Assembly (NCBI GenBank): GCA_024763135.1
Contig: JANTGD010000153.1
Location: 1 to 8,019 of the forward strand
Source: Thiotrichales bacterium
GTDB taxonomy: Bacteria; Pseudomonadota; Gammaproteobacteria; UWMA-0217
Length of the DNA: 8,019 nt
Reading direction: 5' to 3'
Both the position numbers and the translations under genes were made by a program. Below the pieces are notes generated by a model. It was not told where the DNA came from. It was given only the letters and a program-made list of their open reading frames with translations, and did not search any database. Of the stretch, positions 4,301 through 8,019 are shown piece after piece; positions within the stretch are counted from its first letter, which is position 1, and each line of letters opens with the position of its first letter.

Positions 4301-6937
4301 ATGAAGGAAGCCACACCTAAAACCATTTATCTCAAGGATTACACCCCACCACCGTATTGGATCGATACTGCTGAACTGCACTTTGATTTATGCGAGGGCA
4401 TCACGCGCGTGCGCGCGAAGCTGAATCTGCGGCGGAATAGGGATACCGAGCGGGTGACCGCTTTGCGGCTCGATGGCGAAGGGCTCGAGCTGTGCTCGAT
4501 CAGTATCGATGCTGAGCCTTTGCCTGCATCCCGTTACGAGGTGTTTGACGATGGGTTGTTATTGCACGATGTTGCTGATCAGTTCCAGCTTGAAACTGTT
4601 GTGGCAATTCATCCTGAACAGAACACTGCATTGGAGGGGTTGTATCAATCCGCGGGCAATTACTGCACCCAATGTGAGGCCGAAGGTTTTCGTAAGATCA
4701 CGTATTTTCTCGATCGGCCGGATGTCATGGCGATCTTTACCACCACGATCGAAGCCGATGCGCAACGCTATCCGCAGCTATTGTCCAATGGCAACGATAC
4801 CGCGCGTGGACAGTTGGAGAATGGGCGACACTGGGTACGTTGGGAAGATCCTTTCAAAAAGCCCAGCTATCTGTTTGCCCTCGTGGCCGGTGATTTTGCC
4901 GTCAATGAGGATGCGTTCACGACGCAGTCGGGCCGTTCGGTCGCGCTGCGGATTTTTACCGAACACCATAATGCGGATAAAACCGAACATGCAATGCGTT
5001 CTTTGAAACGAGCGATGGCGTGGGACGAACAGACCTTTGGGCTGGAATACGATCTGGATATCTACATGATCGTAGCGGTCGATGACTTCAATATGGGCGC
5101 AATGGAAAACAAGGGTTTGAATGTCTTCAACTCCAAATTTGTGCTGGCCCGGCCGGATACTGCCACAGATGCCGACTATGTGAATATTGAGGCCGTCATC
5201 GCTCACGAATACTTTCACAACTGGACCGGTAACCGCGTTACCTGCCGGGACTGGTTTCAACTTTCGCTAAAAGAAGGTTTGACGGTTTACCGAGACCAGG
5301 AATTCACGGCCGACATGACGTCTGCTGCGGTAAAGCGTATTGATGATGTGCGTGCCTTGCGCACCTACCAGTTTGCCGAGGATGCGAGCCCCATGGCACA
5401 TCCCATCCGCCCTGCGTCTTATATGGAGATCAATAACTTCTATACCCTGACCGTATACGAAAAGGGTGCTGAGGTGGTGCGTATGTATGCCACCTTGCTG
5501 GGTAAGGCCGGCTTTCGAAAGGGCATGGATCTCTATTTTCAGCGCCACGACGGTCAGGCGGTGACCACCGATGATTTTCGGCAAGCCATGGCCGACGCCA
5601 ATGGTGTCAATCTGGATCAGTTCCAGCTTTGGTACGAACAGGCGGGCACGCCGGAGGTCAGCGCGGAGGCTGCCTGGGATGCCGCCGAAGGCAGCTGGCG
5701 GCTCGATCTGCGTCAATCCTGCCCGCCTACGCCCGAGCGTGAACATAAACAGCCCTTTTTGATCCCAGTGGTGATGGGGCTCTTGGATGCAAAGGGGAAT
5801 GAACTACCCCTCCGTCCCTGCGAGCAGGCAGCGTTGCATGAACAAACCTTGTTACTGACCGAGGCGCATGAGCAGGTGACCTTTACAGGATTGGGAGAAA
5901 AACCAGTACCGTCCTTTCTGCGCGGATTTTCTGCACCGGTAAAGTTCAGCTATGACTACAGCGATGCGGAACTCGTGTTTCTATCACGCCACGATGGAGA
6001 TGCTTTCAATCGATGGGATGCAGTCCAGACCTTGTTCCTGCGGCAGATACTCGGACGCATTGAGTGCCTGCAGCATGATTTACCGCCTGCGAGTTTCACA
6101 CATGCCTTGGACGCGGTGGGCGGATTGCTGGCGGATCGCGAGGCCGACCCGGCGCTGTTGGCCGAAGCGCTGCTATTACCCGCAGAGGGTTACATTGGCG
6201 AGTCCATGGCGGTGATCGACGTGGATGCGATTCATAGCGTGCGCGAAGCCTTGCGGCGGGAGATCGCCGAGCGTTATGCAGCGCAGTGGCAGGAGCGGTT
6301 TGCGCAACATCAGACCCCAGGCGCCTATCAGATCGATCCGCAAAGCATGGGTCATCGCCGGCTGAAAAATCTTGCGCTGGGCTATCTGCTGGCCGAGGGT
6401 TCCGAGGCCGGACGCGCACTGGCACTGAACCAATATCAGCAGGCGAGTAATATGACCGACGCCATTGCGGCGGTGCAATTGCTCGCAAACCAGGATTGTC
6501 CACAGCGTGAGCAAGTGCTCCACGAATTCTACACACGCTGGCAGGACGATCCGCTGGTCTTGGATAAATGGTTCAGTGCACAAGCGATGTCCACGTTGCC
6601 CGATACGCTTGAGCGCGTGCAAGCGTTATTGGCGCATCCAAAGTTCAATATTCGGACACCCAATCGGGTGCGCGCTTTGATCGGCGCCTTTTTACAGGGT
6701 AATCCGCTGCGGTTTCATGCATTGAACGGGGCAGGGTATGACTTTGCGGCTGAGCAGATTTTGCGTCTGGATGCGATCAATCCGCAGGTAGCAGCCAGGT
6801 TGTGTAAAGTGTTTACGCGCTGGCGACGCTATGATTCTGCCCGGCAGACCCTCATGCGGGCCGCATTGGAGCGTATTGCGGCGCAGCCTGGGCTGTCTGC
6901 GGATGTATTCGAGATCGTCAGCAACAGCCTCAAGTAG
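4301..6937 (+). CDS. pepN: Aminopeptidase N, M1 zinc metallopeptidase
   Basis: Broad-specificity cytoplasmic aminopeptidase that removes single N-terminal residues from peptides late in protein turnover. It has 878 residues against 870 in E. coli PepN. Active-site residues are all present, each five residues later than in E. coli: substrate-binding E126 in QCEAEGF, the GAMEN motif at 266-270, zinc ligands H302 and H306 of HEYFH with catalytic E303, third ligand E325, and Y386 in TVYEKGAE. The order is an N-terminal beta domain (about 1-190), the thermolysin-like catalytic domain (about 190-440), a small beta domain (about 440-540) and a long alpha-helical C-terminal domain that caps the active site. 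There is no signal peptide. AGGTGA at 4291-4296 is four bases before the ATG. It stands alone, with long gaps on both sides. Confidence 0.97.
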   Translation: MKEATPKTIYLKDYTPPPYWIDTAELHFDLCEGITRVRAKLNLRRNRDTERVTALRLDGEGLELCSISIDAEPLPASRYEVFDDGLLLHDVADQFQLETVVAIHPEQNTALEGLYQSAGNYCTQCEAEGFRKITYFLDRPDVMAIFTTTIEADAQRYPQLLSNGNDTARGQLENGRHWVRWEDPFKKPSYLFALVAGDFAVNEDAFTTQSGRSVALRIFTEHHNADKTEHAMRSLKRAMAWDEQTFGLEYDLDIYMIVAVDDFNMGAMENKGLNVFNSKFVLARPDTATDADYVNIEAVIAHEYFHNWTGNRVTCRDWFQLSLKEGLTVYRDQEFTADMTSAAVKRIDDVRALRTYQFAEDASPMAHPIRPASYMEINNFYTLTVYEKGAEVVRMYATLLGKAGFRKGMDLYFQRHDGQAVTTDDFRQAMADANGVNLDQFQLWYEQAGTPEVSAEAAWDAAEGSWRLDLRQSCPPTPEREHKQPFLIPVVMGLLDAKGNELPLRPCEQAALHEQTLLLTEAHEQVTFTGLGEKPVPSFLRGFSAPVKFSYDYSDAELVFLSRHDGDAFNRWDAVQTLFLRQILGRIECLQHDLPPASFTHALDAVGGLLADREADPALLAEALLLPAEGYIGESMAVIDVDAIHSVREALRREIAERYAAQWQERFAQHQTPGAYQIDPQSMGHRRLKNLALGYLLAEGSEAGRALALNQYQQASNMTDAIAAVQLLANQDCPQREQVLHEFYTRWQDDPLVLDKWFSAQAMSTLPDTLERVQALLAHPKFNIRTPNRVRALIGAFLQGNPLRFHALNGAGYDFAAEQILRLDAINPQVAARLCKVFTRWRRYDSARQTLMRAALERIAAQPGLSADVFEIVSNSLK

Positions 6938-6982
6938 CTTACGCCGACGGGCTGTGTGACGGGTCAATGAACATCCCCGGAA

Positions 6983-7016
6983 TGCAACGGTGAACGGTCA
7001 CAATTTTACAGTTGCA
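6983..7016. repeat. Nested inverted repeat after pepN
   Basis: TGCAAC (6983-6988) pairs with GTTGCA (7011-7016). Inside lies GTGA (6990-6993) with TCAC (6998-7001) around a four-base loop, followed by AATTTT. It lies 46 bases after the pepN stop and could be a weak terminator, but the stems are short and the U run is poor. Confidence 0.25.
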
Positions 7017-7126
7017 GGAATCCCGTCCGGCTGAAATCAGAGTTGTTTAACAGTCTAAGGGGCATTCACGAGCCACTATTTATCCTACGGCAAGTCAGAT
7101 GAAACGGCTTTTCAAGGGACGGATAG

Positions 7127-7780
7127 ATGATCAAAAGACTGTTAGTGACGATTGGCCTGATGCTGATCTCTCAAATACTGCCTGCACAGGAATGCGGCAC
7201 ACCCCCGTTCGGAGTTTTGGATTCGGTGCTGAGATTGGGGAACGATATGATTGAGGGCAGCGGCGTGGTGGTGAGGCCAAATCGGGTTGTGACTGCGGCG
7301 CACGTGCTCGAAGAAGTACCCGATCCGGTGGTTTCGATCAATGGGACCGAGTATCCCGCAGAAGTGCTGTACACCGACCCTGTGCACGATGTGGCGTTAC
7401 TCGATGTTTACACCGGCAACTTACGCCCCATACCCATTATGCAGCGTGATTTGGAGGTCGACGACGAAGTCTGGGCTGTGGGCTTTCCATTGGGTGGGCA
7501 TCAGGCGGCCAATATGGGGCAATATGAAGGGCAGATGTACAACGGCGATCTGCAGACTACGGCGTCGGTAGACCACGGCCAGTCAGGCGGGGCATTGATA
7601 TCTTGTACCGACGGGGGCTTTGTACTCGCAGGCGTTATCAAAGGTTTTGGCGCCATCGACGCAGGTGACCGCTATATTCGTCTGGATGACTTTTCCGTGG
7701 CTGTTCCAACGCCGATTTTACGCAGCGTCGTGTACATGGCAGCGACGCAAACAGCGTTTTACTATCGAGAGGATTATTGA
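7127..7780 (+). CDS. Secreted trypsin-like serine protease
   Basis: A 217-residue protein with a Sec signal peptide: basic MIKR, a hydrophobic stretch from about 5 to 18, and likely cleavage after LPA at 20. The mature part is a chymotrypsin-fold protease domain with the full catalytic triad: H59 in VVTAAHV, D88 in HDVALL, and S153 in GQSGGAL. There is no PDZ domain and no membrane anchor, so it is shorter than DegP/DegS/DegQ and acts alone in the periplasm or outside. The two mature cysteines, C23 and C160, could form a disulfide that ties the N-terminus to the region just after the catalytic serine. The start is supported by a purine-rich stretch (7114-7123) and by the signal peptide. The gap from pepN is 189 bases, so it probably has its own promoter, although none is clear. 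Substrate unknown. Confidence 0.85.
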   Translation: MIKRLLVTIGLMLISQILPAQECGTPPFGVLDSVLRLGNDMIEGSGVVVRPNRVVTAAHVLEEVPDPVVSINGTEYPAEVLYTDPVHDVALLDVYTGNLRPIPIMQRDLEVDDEVWAVGFPLGGHQAANMGQYEGQMYNGDLQTTASVDHGQSGGALISCTDGGFVLAGVIKGFGAIDAGDRYIRLDDFSVAVPTPILRSVVYMAATQTAFYYREDY

Positions 7781-8007
7781 GCCGTCTGGATTGTCTTAGT
7801 CACTCAAGTTTCGGAGTACGTTGCGCTATCTCCCCAGAGGGTGTCGTAAAAGTCCGTCCAGGACTTGGCGTGACGCGGAAAGGAAAATGTGTGATTTTTC
7901 CTTTCCTCACAGCCTGTCGAAAGTAAGCGCCCAGGAATCAGCACCTATCGTTTGGCAACCACCTGTCGCAGAGTATCTCCTGTCACATCGCAAGACAGGA
8001 GAATCCC
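7781..8007. other. Non-coding region with strong hairpins
   Basis: No gene is seen. AAGTCC (7850-7855) and GGACTT (7861-7866) form a 6-bp stem with a 5-base loop. GGAAAGGAAAA (7877-7887) and TTTTCCTTTCC (7896-7906) form a perfect 11-bp stem with an 8-base loop. The T-run lies inside the stem, so this is not a standard terminator, although it may stop transcription from the protease gene. CTGTC and GACAG near 7980-7998 form a further small stem that would partly cover the ribosome site of the next gene. Confidence 0.5.
7877..7906. repeat. Perfect 11-bp inverted repeat
   Basis: The arms GGAAAGGAAAA and TTTTCCTTTCC are fully complementary and purine/pyrimidine segregated, around the loop TGTGTGAT. 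It lies 96 bases after the protease stop. It could be an RNA hairpin protecting or ending the protease transcript, or part of a mobile-element end. Neither can be settled from this window. Confidence 0.6.
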
Positions 8008-8019
8008 ATGGAGCAAACA
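8008..8019 (+). CDS. Start of a gene cut by the window edge
   Basis: An ATG at 8008 is preceded, at a spacing of five bases, by the strong ribosome site AGGAGA (7997-8002). Only four codons are visible (Met-Glu-Gln-Thr), so no product can be named. Confidence 0.35.

Noticed and set aside
5267..5746. Long minus-strand open frames inside pepN and the other genes
   Set aside because: They are mirror frames of well-supported genes, carry no recognisable domain and have no start context.
7877..7906. Hairpin as a standard intrinsic terminator for the protease gene
   Set aside because: The T-run is part of the stem rather than following it, and the stem top is A/T only.
1..8019. CRISPR array, tRNA or rRNA genes
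   Set aside because: No regularly spaced repeats and no tRNA- or rRNA-like segments were seen on either strand.

Overview
The window looks like chromosomal DNA of intermediate GC from a free-living proteobacterium, most likely a gammaproteobacterium. The reasons are a PepN aminopeptidase that keeps the E. coli residue spacing throughout its active site, and a rubrerythrin / CCG iron-sulfur protein / DUF3501 cluster of a type I recall from sulfur- and iron-oxidising proteobacteria. The lineage is inferred from family resemblance only. All clearly supported genes are on the plus strand.

Layout. 1-443 is a non-coding leader region. It ends in a perfect -35 box (352-357) and a perfect 8-bp inverted repeat (388-408) just ahead of the first gene. 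453-872 encodes a rubredoxin-less rubrerythrin. It is followed by an intrinsic terminator (895-932). 1047-2393 encodes a two-ferredoxin, two-CCG-domain iron-sulfur protein. 2413-2997 encodes a DUF3501 protein, and 3011-3865 a Nudix hydrolase of the DUF4743 / thiamin-damage type. These last three genes are tightly spaced and form one unit, probably fed by read-through from the rubrerythrin promoter. 3866-4300 is a non-coding gap with dense inverted repeats. 4301-6937 encodes aminopeptidase N (pepN). 7127-7780 encodes a secreted trypsin-like serine protease. 7781-8007 is non-coding with two strong hairpins, and a new reading frame begins at 8008 and is cut by the window edge.

How the genes may work together. 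Rubrerythrin reduces peroxide at a diiron site but here lacks its own rubredoxin electron-transfer domain. The adjacent iron-sulfur protein is the obvious candidate redox partner, and DUF3501 is a cysteine-free companion of unknown role. The Nudix enzyme belongs to a family reported to remove damaged (oxidised) thiamin diphosphate. The four genes together read as a peroxide-defence and damage-control operon; this is inference.

The most interesting signal is non-coding. The same bipartite palindrome, ATTTAGA-N5-TCTAAAT, occurs exactly twice: in front of rubrerythrin (389-407) and about 3.6 kb away in the gap before pepN (4010-4028). This points to one regulator acting on both. Next to the second copy, the minus strand shows three consecutive hairpins, one with a C(UUCG)G tetraloop, ending in a six-U run. 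This could be a small RNA in the same regulon.
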